Positions 53,635-62,162 of a stretch of DNA of 64,000 bases are shown piece by piece. The position numbers were made by a program, and so were the translations under genes. The DNA comes from Mayamaea pseudoterrestris. Taxonomy: Eukaryota > Bacillariophyta > Bacillariophyceae > Sellaphorales > Sellaphoraceae. The notes below the pieces were generated by a model. The model searched no databases. It was not told the DNA's origin and saw only the letters and a list, made by a program, of their open reading frames with translations. The DNA lies in contig BROI01000014.1 of the NCBI GenBank assembly GCA_027923505.1, positions 124,001 to 188,000 on the forward strand, in the 5' to 3' direction. Positions within the stretch are counted from its first letter, which is position 1, and every line of letters begins with the position of its first letter.

Positions 53635-54717
53635 TTAGTTTGGTTGATGTGTTCGCCGCCGTCGCGTTACTCTCCCAGCAGGTGCAGATAATTTGTCTTC
53701 AACATCGTTGCTGTTCACTATGGCTGCTGCAACGACTCGCTTTTTCTTCCTACCGACAGCCGCCGCATCTGTCACAACGGATGCTTCCTTCGTCACTACC
53801 TTTTTCGTCGCAATTAGCTTTTGCATCGACGCTACGATAGCTGACGTTCTTCCACCCGACTTGAGAAACGTTAGTGGACGCCCATGATGATCATTTCCTG
53901 ACTTTTTCTTGGTCCACCGATGGTTGAACAGCCACGTACTTGGATACTGTTTGTTTTCATTCAAACAGTCAATAGCGACTTTCAATATTTCCTGCAGCTT
54001 GAGCAAGAGTTCTCTCGCTTGATGTTCGCCAAGCTGCGTCTGATTTGGATGCAGCTGCAGCTGATACAAGACTTCGTCGGCGACCCAGTTGCCAACGCCC
54101 GAAACGACGCGCTTTTGATCCAGCAGCAGCGTTTTGATGCCTACGGTCTGGTGGCACAGTCTTGCAGCAACATGATCAATATTGCAATCCACTGCATCCG
54201 GAGCGAGTTCGTCGAACAGCTGCATGGAGTCGCACAATTGGCACGCGCTAAACTTGCGTGGATCGCAAAAAGCCACTGGATAGTCTTCGTTAGTTTGTAG
54301 CATTAGATAAGTAAACGGCGGCGGAAATACTGATCCGTCGTCCTTGACATTCTCCAACACGGTGATTCGTCCCGGAGCCGTCACGCGGCCAGTCATGCCC
54401 ATGTGTAGAAACAAGTATTTGATGATGGGTGCATTGACAGATGTAGTGGTGGACTCACTGGTAGTTTCTTTATCTTTCGCAGCATCATTCTCGTCAGCAG
54501 ATGCCATCTCTAGCACCATACAAAGTAGTTTTCCTTTTCGCAGCACGTTCGTACAGTAGCAATGATTCGATATTGCTTCCATGTCGTCCATGGACAGCCA
54601 CTTGCGAGGCAGCGGATCGTCGTTCAATCGGTGCAACGAAAGTGTCTGCGTCCGATCCGTTGAGACCAATGGCAGCAGCGTTTGTCGAAAGTGCTCGACT
54701 TCGGGAAGTTCCGGCAT
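53635..54717 (-). CDS. FPG1: Formamidopyrimidine-DNA glycosylase, zinc-less type
   Basis: 360 residues from the ATG giving MPELPEVEHFRQTL. That start is chosen because Pro2 must become the N-terminal nucleophile and Glu3 is catalytic in Fpg/Nei enzymes; the frame extends further upstream but this would bury Pro2. A Lys in RKGKLLCMVLE and DPRKFSACQL are conserved DNA-contacting features, and VSGVGNWVADEVLYQLQLHP is the helix-two-turn-helix. In place of the bacterial zinc finger there is GRPLTFLKSGGRTSAIVASM, the zinc-less finger of plant and fungal FPG proteins. A basic C-terminal extension (GRKKKRVVAAA, RVTRRRRTHQ) could be a nuclear signal. It removes oxidised purines in base excision repair. 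Confidence 0.92.
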   Translation of the reverse strand: MPELPEVEHFRQTLLPLVSTDRTQTLSLHRLNDDPLPRKWLSMDDMEAISNHCYCTNVLRKGKLLCMVLEMASADENDAAKDKETTSESTTTSVNAPIIKYLFLHMGMTGRVTAPGRITVLENVKDDGSVFPPPFTYLMLQTNEDYPVAFCDPRKFSACQLCDSMQLFDELAPDAVDCNIDHVAARLCHQTVGIKTLLLDQKRVVSGVGNWVADEVLYQLQLHPNQTQLGEHQARELLLKLQEILKVAIDCLNENKQYPSTWLFNHRWTKKKSGNDHHGRPLTFLKSGGRTSAIVASMQKLIATKKVVTKEASVVTDAAAVGRKKKRVVAAAIVNSNDVEDKLSAPAGRVTRRRRTHQPN

Positions 54718-54894
54718 GATACTAGTAGATTGTGGCTGTTTTGAAAAAGGTGGGTATGTACAAGGGGAGCGCAGGACGAGTTGATTCACAGAGTCAGCAG
54801 TCAACTCGATCGCCGACATCATCATCTGCCGCGCCGCGCTGTGATGCGCCGCGCCGCTTTTATATGTCGTACCGGTACAAGTTCAAATTCTAAA

Positions 54895-56928
54895 ATGACC
54901 ATGATGTCACGCCGTCACTGCCGGTCACAGTGTTTCGGCCGCCGACATGCAGCATCGCCAGTGCTGACGACAATATACATAACCTGCCCAATGGCGCTAT
55001 CTTCCTTGGCGTCGTCGCAATCGGCTCGAGCGCAATGGCTTCCAACTGTTCAGCGCTTGAAGGACCGAATGCCAAGGCCTACTCCAATGCATTACACGTC
55101 AGCCATGGTATTGCTTGTCATTATTTTATTCAATGCACCGTTTCACCACAATAAAGCAAGTCAATTGCGATACACGGAACACTGTCTCGACCTGGAGCTT
55201 GCCGTCGAAGCGACGGCCGCTTCCATGCGTCACGCGTCATCGCAACATTATCCAAAGGGATTCTGCCAGCGACTGCCACTGCATCAGTCGGCGCCCTGGA
55301 TATGGAACCACCAAGCGCAGCAAATATTGGACGCAACGTTTGATCCTCTCCGTGATGGATCATCCAAATGGCTCGCCGACGCCTTTGACGCGCTGCCACC
55401 AATGTCCTTGACGACGCGAGGACGGCCGCAACATGACGTTTGGGGAGCCTTTATCAACAAGATTGAATTGAGAATGAGTGAAGACGACCTATTACAACAA
55501 GCAAACCCTATCAAAGTGCTTGTCATTGGCAGTCATTATGATGCTTCCGTCTCGTGCGCAATGAAAGGAGCGTCGTCGCCATTCAACGTGGACTGTTCAT
55601 GGCCGGCGCGCCTGCAAACGCTCATCGATTTTTATTTTGGCATAGGAATCATTCAAATCGACGTTCAGTCGTTGGAGCACGACACCACCAGTCTGCTCAC
55701 GCATGCAATACAAACCAATCAACTTGGGGCGCACAATGCGGACCTGATTATTTACGGCATGTCGTCGCAGGAGCTGCATCGCGATGCAATGCTTTCCGAC
55801 GTGAATTTGGAACACGCCATCAACATGGACGCACGCGTCAAGTACTACCAGCGGCTGCTGCTCCGCGTCCAAAATTTCATCCGGGCTTGTTTAGATAGTC
55901 AGCCGTGCGAGGAATATGTTCCGCCGGTGCTGCTCGTGGATGACTACGTTGGAGGATTGCACGACAAGATTTTGATCGAGTATAGCATGACGCGCGCCTT
56001 GCAGCAAGTGGCGGACCACTACCGGATTGGTTACGTGAGCTATCCTCATTTGGTGCGGAAAATAGTCATGACTGATGCAACTAATGATAATCCGTGGGCA
56101 CCAGATTGGTCCAAAAACAAGAAGAACATTCAGCACGGTCGAGGGGCACACGTGGGTTTTCTGTGGTCGCTGCTTTACAACTTTCTGGAGTACACAATAG
56201 ACTACTGCAGTCACGAAAGTGACATTCAGGAGTATCGCCAGGTGCAAAAGAATACGAAACTAGTAGAAAACTGGGTCATTGATCGCATACAGCAACCTCC
56301 GCCTTATTTGAATGGAGACTTGCTTTGGACGAATGTCAGTCCACAATGGAAAGAGTCTGTCGATGCGCTGGAACTACGGAAACGTAACGTATGCGCTGGC
56401 CGGCAACGACAATCAAGGGCGAGGCAGTGCTCCTTTGCCATGTGGGGACGAGGATCCGATGGCTCCGTCATGACGGCGGCGGCTACTCAAGCTATGCTGA
56501 AGCCATACATGAAGCGCATGTCAGGATTCACAATATTGGACGGTGGTATCATACGCGCTAGCCAACCGCATGCTACACTTGAATTAGTGGTTCATGACGA
56601 AGACCGTGATGTTGACCAGGCATCTCTGTTCCTTGGGCCCGGAGAAATGAAAGTTCTGCAGGATCCAATGAACCAACTGGATAATGCAGAGTTAAAACTG
56701 ACCATAACCAGCGGTACGGCGAATGCTACTACAAGTACTACAGTAAACGTTGTCGATCGAATGTCCTGGCAGCAAGACATCCCCGAGAATGAACCAGGTC
56801 AAGCGATTCACCTGCTGATCGAGCTTGTCGCTGGAGCGACGGTTGACATTGTGGCTTTATTTCTGTGCACGAGCGAAGATGTATCTTTATACGGCAACGG
56901 CGCGTGGGTTGACCGGAATAATAGATAA
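54895..56928 (+). CDS. Type II membrane protein, probable SGNH-like hydrolase
   Basis: 677 residues from the ATG at 54895. ATGs at 54844 and 54991 are in frame and equally open, and a TATA-like ttttatatg near 54859 argues for one of the later two. A transmembrane segment (SAMVLLVIILFNAPF) follows near residue 70, with a large lumenal or extracellular part after it. A Rossmann-like stretch, IKVLVIGSHYDASVSCAMKG, occupies the block I position of SGNH hydrolases but has His where GDS is expected; ADLIIYGMSSQE and VLLVDDYVGG follow, and DNPWAPDWSKNKKN with GRGAHVGFLWSLLYNF near 430. The catalytic triad is therefore uncertain. Multicopy families of this type occur in diatoms. Divergent from FPG1. 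Confidence 0.6.
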   Translation: MTMMSRRHCRSQCFGRRHAASPVLTTIYITCPMALSSLASSQSARAQWLPTVQRLKDRMPRPTPMHYTSAMVLLVIILFNAPFHHNKASQLRYTEHCLDLELAVEATAASMRHASSQHYPKGFCQRLPLHQSAPWIWNHQAQQILDATFDPLRDGSSKWLADAFDALPPMSLTTRGRPQHDVWGAFINKIELRMSEDDLLQQANPIKVLVIGSHYDASVSCAMKGASSPFNVDCSWPARLQTLIDFYFGIGIIQIDVQSLEHDTTSLLTHAIQTNQLGAHNADLIIYGMSSQELHRDAMLSDVNLEHAINMDARVKYYQRLLLRVQNFIRACLDSQPCEEYVPPVLLVDDYVGGLHDKILIEYSMTRALQQVADHYRIGYVSYPHLVRKIVMTDATNDNPWAPDWSKNKKNIQHGRGAHVGFLWSLLYNFLEYTIDYCSHESDIQEYRQVQKNTKLVENWVIDRIQQPPPYLNGDLLWTNVSPQWKESVDALELRKRNVCAGRQRQSRARQCSFAMWGRGSDGSVMTAAATQAMLKPYMKRMSGFTILDGGIIRASQPHATLELVVHDEDRDVDQASLFLGPGEMKVLQDPMNQLDNAELKLTITSGTANATTSTTVNVVDRMSWQQDIPENEPGQAIHLLIELVAGATVDIVALFLCTSEDVSLYGNGAWVDRNNR

Positions 56929-57259
56929 CTCTCTGTCAAGCCAAGTTTGAGTGAATTGGGATCTTCGTCACCGCGCTACTCTCGACCGACACTGGCTATC
57001 AGCATATCGCCATTTTCAAGGGGTCATGGCAGCTAATCTGAAAAATGATATACGCTCTTTTATAACTTGTTCATTCATATTATTTATTATCAGACAGTCC
57101 TGACCAAAACAGCCTTTTCGCAATAGCTTTCAAACCTACGAAGAAGTAGGGGTATCTTTGTAACGCAGTGCTATAGTGTAGCTTTACAAAGTCTTCCTTC
57201 CAAGGTTCAACAGTATACAATTCATTTAGTCATGTAGGCCAACATGCATGGTAAAATCA
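56929..57259. other. Intergenic between convergent genes
   Basis: 331 bp between the stop of the SGNH-like gene and the stop of TAF9. AT-rich 3' sequence, no gene seen. Confidence 0.5.
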
Positions 57260-58351
57260 TTAGTCTGATGGATCAGCAAGCAGATTGTTTGATGATGAAA
57301 TTGGCCGCAAGGGATCCGAAACGTCCACATCCATGGGCGCCGGTTGCTGCTGCTGCTCCTGTTCGTTGCTACTGCTTTCGCCACCAACGACTGGAGCTGC
57401 AGTCGTTGTCAATGCCTCACCACTTGCAGTCGTATTTGTCATTGCCGTCTTGAGCACAATAGGTATCTGCGGTCCTTTGGTAGCTCCATATGCCTGTGGC
57501 TCCTGCTGCATGGTGACGGTTTTGCGCAACACTGGCATTGTTTTACTCATGCGCTTGCTGACACTCGATGCGCAAAGTATATCAAAGGTTCGCGCCGTCA
57601 ACTGATGCTGCTTCGGAGGCAACAGTATTCCATTGTAGCACTGTGGTGGAATCGGTGGAAGTGGCACTCGGTTGATTTGTTGCGCCATGAGATTGAGCTT
57701 GGGAACGTGCGACGACGAGCTCGTAGCATTTGCATCTGGATTCATGTCAATGGCCAGCTGCAAGTCTTGACGCGTCACTTCCATTCGATTCGCCGACAGC
57801 GCGTAATCCTGCGCATCCACGAGCAAGTCAATGGAATACGTTCGTGCATGCTCCAGCAAACAGGCCATGGCTTGGGGCGTCACGTCGGCCCGTGACAAGC
57901 CGGCGTATGAAAGTGCTCGCTCAACGATTGTTTCCATGCGTTCCGGAAGTGCTTGAAACGCGGCTCCGTCATTCTTAAATTCTGGAATTGATGGTAGTAC
58001 ATCTTCCATTTGATACCATAGTGGATCCGTTCGTTTGGAAGCTTGCTGCGCCTTTTGCAGCGCCAAATCAGCTTGGGCGGAACGTGCCTCGTTCAAAATG
58101 TGTTGCGTTTGCGAGGCTGACGTTGGCTTGGGAGTTGTCGCCTTGCGGCGCCTTGGAGCGGCTCCTGATGAAGCTGGTTTCTTGGGTTTGGCTTGAGTTC
58201 CAGCTGCACCTGATGCTTTTGTGACCGTCTTTTTCTTCTTGGTTGTTGTTGCTGTTGCTGTCGACGATGTTTGCGGCGCGTTGGAAGGCTTTGGCCCCGA
58301 CGGACCGGGGGCTGGCGCAGGAGGAGGACCAGCTCCAATATTGCTTGACAT
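57260..58351 (-). CDS. TAF9: TFIID subunit TAF9-like histone-fold protein
   Basis: 363 residues, one exon. A basic, Pro/Ala/Lys-rich N-terminal 110 residues is unusual, because animal TAF9 starts near the histone fold. The fold follows at about 135-205: MEDVLPSIPEFKNDG, ERALSYAGLSRADVTPQAM, ACLLEHARTYSIDLLVDAQD, then YALSANRMEVTRQDLQLAI. The next conserved part, INRVPLPPIPPQCYNGILLPP and HQLTARTFDIL, matches the TAF9 region after its histone fold (NxxPLPxI...GxxLPP). TAF9 pairs with TAF6 in TFIID and with TAF6L in SAGA. The C-terminus is Gln/Ser-rich and disordered. Divergent from the RING gene, 274 bp between the starts. Confidence 0.85.
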   Translation of the reverse strand: MSSNIGAGPPPAPAPGPSGPKPSNAPQTSSTATATTTKKKKTVTKASGAAGTQAKPKKPASSGAAPRRRKATTPKPTSASQTQHILNEARSAQADLALQKAQQASKRTDPLWYQMEDVLPSIPEFKNDGAAFQALPERMETIVERALSYAGLSRADVTPQAMACLLEHARTYSIDLLVDAQDYALSANRMEVTRQDLQLAIDMNPDANATSSSSHVPKLNLMAQQINRVPLPPIPPQCYNGILLPPKQHQLTARTFDILCASSVSKRMSKTMPVLRKTVTMQQEPQAYGATKGPQIPIVLKTAMTNTTASGEALTTTAAPVVGGESSSNEQEQQQQPAPMDVDVSDPLRPISSSNNLLADPSD

Positions 58352-58625
58352 TATGATTTATGTAAGCTCTAACAACAGTCTTATAGTCACACGCAGAGAA
58401 GGCTGTCCGACGGCTGAAATTGTTGCCATGGCCGAGCGCGAAGCATAGTCTGTTCGTAGTCGGACCGGTTTTCAAGAACTACTGCGACATTTATTTGTTG
58501 ATCGCATTGGATGCGACGTCCACAACTTTGTTCTTGTTCACAGCATCATGCTTCTCTCATCGTCATCAATTGTCATCAGTTTCGCACTTGCACAATAATT
58601 TGAATCGAGATAGGTTTCAATAAAT

Positions 58626-59261
58626 ATGGAAATGAACACTACTGCAAACCAAGTATTGTCTCTGCATGCAACCGCATCGCAGCTGGAAGCCATGAACGAG
58701 CTTGAAACGCTCCTGACTTGTCGGCTCTGCCAGAAAATGGTCCAGCAACCGGCGTCGCTTGGATGTGGACATACGTTTTGTGAAGTTTGCATCACCACAT
58801 ACGCGGAGAATAATTGGTACTGTCCAGGTATGTATGACGGATCATGAATATTGGAGCAGAGCCCTTTCAACTTCAATGATTGTTGCTCGTTTGCATTCAC
58901 TGTACAAGAAGCGTTTACATACTCAATCTCCGAGTGCATTCGCTTTCAAATCGATCTATTACAATTTTATACAGTTTGCAATCTTCCCATGGCCATGACG
59001 CGCAAGGGCGGCGGCAAGTACTACCAGTCGAATCCAATGATACTGGAGCTGGTGGAGTCCTTGACAACCATGAAAGTAGCACTGCAGAATGCTCCGAAGT
59101 GTTGGTGGAAGTACCAAGTACCACTTATCAACGACAGTTTGCCTCATAAGGATACTTGCAATGCTGCGGCAGCGGAGGAAACGCTTGTTGAGGATAGTGT
59201 CAAGTCGGATGACGAAACGGATGATGATGATGGCGCGTTGTACGAAACGGCGCAATATTGA
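58626..59261 (+). CDS. Small C3HC4 RING-finger protein, two exons
   Basis: Exons 58626-58827 and 58975-59261, a 147-bp intron with GTATGT donor and ACAG acceptor, joined to 162 residues. The splice completes a canonical RING: CRLCQKMVQQPASLGCGHTF, then CEVC, then CPVC whose last Cys comes from exon 2 (ending YCP + VCNLP). Before it is a short helical N-terminus; after it come a basic segment (RKGGGKYYQSNP), a helix (ILELVESLTTMKVAL) and an acidic tail ending YETAQY. The RING cysteines and His are complete, so an E3 ubiquitin ligase is likely. Substrate unknown. Confidence 0.8.
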
Positions 59262-59642
59262 TCAGAGTTGTTACTCATATCACACCGACCGAGAAAGCAA
59301 GATCTTCTTCTACGTCTTTTCACAAGTCTTCGGATTGACGGAACCAAGTTTATTGCAACATCTTGCGTCACTGCTTCTTCACAGTTCAGGACATGTGTGT
59401 CGCTTGCTCGCTACATTTTATTCTCAGGGTTTAGACTTTAACTGATGCAGCCACGACACCATCTATCACCAAAGATTGTCTCATCATTATGATGCTGCCG
59501 TCGCCGTCTCGCTACTCTATTAACTTGATCAGACATAAAGACATAGCTATTTCAAAACCGATCCGACATTCTAAGCCGTCACATCGTGGCGCGCCAATCG
59601 TCACCATGGGAATCGCCCATTCGTTGCGCAAAACACCAAACC
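59262..59642. other. Intergenic, acyl-CoA dehydrogenase upstream region
   Basis: About 380 bp between two plus-strand genes. No gene; the coding frame at 59643 stays open upstream to 59586 but has no ATG there. Confidence 0.4.
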
Positions 59643-61001
59643 ATGCCGTTCTCCTCTCTACCAACAGCGTCTCTCACATTCTTGCGTCCAGAAGTACAAG
59701 AAATTCACAACAAACTCAAAACATTTGTCGAGACCGAGTGCATTCCAGCCGAAGCCGAGTTTCGCGCTCATTTAGCGACCCGACACGGACCTGATCGATG
59801 GACGTCTGCAGCAGTTCCTCCCTGCTTAAATCGTCTCAAGGCGCGTGCCAAGGCACTTGGACTCTGGAACTTGTTTGTACCACAACATTTAATTCAAAAA
59901 ATACCGGATCCGTCGCTGCGTCCGCCGCAAGTTCTTTCCTATCGCGAGTACGGAGTCTTGTGCGAAACCATGGGTCGTTGTCCCGACGTGGCGCCGGAAG
60001 CTTGCAACTGCAGCGCACCCGATACAGGAAACATGGAAGTCTTGATGGAGTTTGGAACGGCGGAGCAAAAGGAACGATATTTGTTGCCGCTGCTTCGAGG
60101 CGACATTAGGTCTTGCTTTTTAATGACCGAGCCCGACGTGGCGAGCAGTGATCCAACCAACCTTGAAACAGTGCTTGTCAAGCAGCAGCAACGAGTCAAT
60201 AATCGAACTGTTTACGAGCTTCGTGGCAAAAAGTGGTGGAGTACGGGAGCCATGGATCCTCGCTGCCGGTTCGCTCTCGTTGTTGCCAAGGTTGTTGACG
60301 AACATGTTCACAATGACACAAGTCAGCATACCGAAAAGCAAAAGCATGCGGCGCATACCATTGTCGCCGTTCCACTGCCACACCCACGAGTCAACTGCGA
60401 GCGCGCCTTGACAGTGTTTGGCTACGACGATGCGCCACATGGACACGCCCAAGTTGCTTTGAATGGCGTCATTTTGGACGAATCCGATTTGATTCTTGGT
60501 CAAGGCAGTGGTTTCGCCGTCGCGCAAGCCCGCCTAGGACCTGGTCGGATCCACCACTGCATGCGGGCCATTGGGATGGCAGCAAGATGCTACGAGATGA
60601 TGCTGGAGCGCTCCATGCAACGCAAAACGTTTGGAAGGTTACTTTGCGAGCATGGTGGATGCCAGGAAATGATTGCCGACTCGTATGCCGATTTGGAGGC
60701 GGCACGCTTGCTCACCTTGAGCTGCGCTGCTAGCATGGATGAAGTTGGCGTCAAGAATGCCCGCGTCAAGATTGCCATGATCAAATTGGCAATACCTGAA
60801 ATGACTCATCGCGTCATTGACCGGGCGGTACAAGTGTTTGGCGGAGCGGGGCTTTGTGAAGATTTCATCTTGGCCAAGGCGCTGGCAGGTATTCGGAGTC
60901 TTCGGATTGCGGATGGACCCGACGCTGTTCACAAGCGAACAGTGGCACGGTTGGAACTTAGCGAGGCAAAGAGAAAGATACATGGCAAGAGTCGTCTTTA
61001 A
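59643..61001 (+). CDS. Peroxisomal acyl-CoA dehydrogenase (ACAD10/11-like)
   Basis: 452 residues from the first ATG (MPFSSLPTASLTFLRP). The acyl-CoA dehydrogenase fold shows YREYGVLCETMGRCPDVAPE in the N-terminal helices, CFLMTEPDVASSDPTN (flavin-site strand), WSTGAMDPRCRFALVV in the middle domain, LGPGRIHHCMRAIGMAARC in the catalytic helix region and VQVFGGAGLCEDFILAK. IADGPDAVHKRTVARLEL at the end is the signature of the ACAD10/11 subgroup. The last three residues are SRL, a standard PTS1 signal, and no mitochondrial presequence is obvious, so peroxisomal location is expected. The reaction is the first oxidation of fatty acyl-CoA, electron acceptor ETF or an alternative. It is convergent with the lumenal DUF1499 gene. 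Confidence 0.9.
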   Translation: MPFSSLPTASLTFLRPEVQEIHNKLKTFVETECIPAEAEFRAHLATRHGPDRWTSAAVPPCLNRLKARAKALGLWNLFVPQHLIQKIPDPSLRPPQVLSYREYGVLCETMGRCPDVAPEACNCSAPDTGNMEVLMEFGTAEQKERYLLPLLRGDIRSCFLMTEPDVASSDPTNLETVLVKQQQRVNNRTVYELRGKKWWSTGAMDPRCRFALVVAKVVDEHVHNDTSQHTEKQKHAAHTIVAVPLPHPRVNCERALTVFGYDDAPHGHAQVALNGVILDESDLILGQGSGFAVAQARLGPGRIHHCMRAIGMAARCYEMMLERSMQRKTFGRLLCEHGGCQEMIADSYADLEAARLLTLSCAASMDEVGVKNARVKIAMIKLAIPEMTHRVIDRAVQVFGGAGLCEDFILAKALAGIRSLRIADGPDAVHKRTVARLELSEAKRKIHGKSRL

Positions 61002-61146
61002 TTGGTACCAAGCCATGAAAAAGAGGTTTACAACTTTTTATAATTTCACAATTGGAGGTAAACATGGCAAAGAGTAAGATACGAGGCAAGAGTCGTCTTT
61101 GAAACTCTTAGCTATAAAAAACGAGGTTTACAACTCATTATATTTT
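60964..61146 (+). repeat. About 101-bp tandem duplication covering the SRL tail
   Basis: The segment from 60964 is repeated with changes from about 61065. Both copies contain gcaaagag.aagata, then ggcaagagtcgtctt followed by a stop (taa or tga) and a similar ...gaggtttacaact 3' flank. The second copy lies downstream of the functional stop and still spells GKSRL before a stop. Confidence 0.85.
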
Positions 61147-61200
61147 TCAATGAGCAACTTGCCCCAGTATTCTTCGCAGTCATCCGCACCAGCACCGAAA

Positions 61201-61761
61201 CTAGTATCTCGGTTCTGGAACGGTCCAACCCCTGCCTTGCAATTCTTTTTTGAAGAACAGCAATCGCTTTTGATTCACTCCGAAATCACTTTCGCCAACC
61301 CTCGACGAAGATCTGACTTGGACTTGATTGCCATCGTTTGCAGCAACCTCAATAAGTAAATCATCCACGAACGGCCGGCCACCATTCATAAACTTGGCAA
61401 AGTTTCCAAAGTTGCGATATTCGATGCGAGCAGTCCCCTTGTCCGCCAATGCATCTTGCGCAATCGTATAGCCCGAGTTGTCGACGCCACCTTGTCCTTC
61501 CTGTGGATACGATGTAACGACTGCTCGGATTGTGTCGACTACATCAGACTTGCTGACACCTTCCGGCGGAGTCCAGGACGTGTAGATGCAATTCTGAGTT
61601 CCGCGTGGGCATGCTTCCATCGCTTGCGCTATCGACGGATCCAAAAAGGCGCATCCTCCCATGGCGACAGCTGCCATCGCCTTCTGCAACAGATCGCGTC
61701 GAGAAGAGGTGCTGAACGCGGAGCAACCGACGGCGAAAAGGAGCAAGGGCGAGAATTTCAT
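61201..61761 (-). CDS. Thylakoid-lumen DUF1499 protein
   Basis: 186 residues, one exon. Three targeting parts can be read: a signal peptide (MKFSPLLLFAVGCSAF) with an ASAFAP-like junction, a twin-arginine motif RRDLLQKAMAAVAMGG followed by a hydrophobic segment, and a lumenal cleavage site near AQAMEA. That set is typical of lumen proteins that cross the thylakoid by the Tat route. The mature part is a DUF1499 domain: CPRGTQNCIYTSWTPP near the start, FVDDLLIEV and VQVRSSSRVGESDFGVNQKR near the end. DUF1499 proteins occur in plants and cyanobacteria with unknown biochemistry. It is convergent with the acyl-CoA dehydrogenase gene, 199 bp between stops. Confidence 0.9.
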   Translation of the reverse strand: MKFSPLLLFAVGCSAFSTSSRRDLLQKAMAAVAMGGCAFLDPSIAQAMEACPRGTQNCIYTSWTPPEGVSKSDVVDTIRAVVTSYPQEGQGGVDNSGYTIAQDALADKGTARIEYRNFGNFAKFMNGGRPFVDDLLIEVAANDGNQVQVRSSSRVGESDFGVNQKRLLFFKKELQGRGWTVPEPRY

Positions 61762-62162
61762 GATCTAAAGCAGTTCAAAGGGTATGTTGTAAGCAGGTAC
61801 TGTACCGCTTGACTCGTCACAGTCAGCGAAAAAATAATAATGATGGCCACAAAACAGTGAAGGATATGAATCTTTTTCTGACGCAGCGGTACTCCAATCG
61901 CCAAACAGGAGACGCATCACCGGTGGAAGCATTACAATACCGGGCCAACAATTAGTGTAAGAGAATATATCTGATGATCAAATGCAAAAGTAGCTTTTAT
62001 TGGCCAGAGTACCATAGGGGTGTGGCTTACCTTGATTTGAGTGACAATGCCAAGGAGATGACGATATTTGAAAAATTGCAAGCTGGGGGCAATGGTAAAC
62101 TTTACAGAACTTGGACTTCGACTGCGGGCTGCTGATATGTAGTTCAAGCAAGTACTGCCACT
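61762..62162. other. Intergenic, no gene seen
   Basis: About 400 bp between two minus-strand genes. It should carry the DUF1499 promoter and the 3' end of the hydrolase gene. An antisense frame of 71 codons is not convincing. Confidence 0.4.

Noticed and set aside
54718-54825. N-terminal extension of the Fpg gene
   Set aside because: Pro2 must be exposed after Met removal for catalysis.
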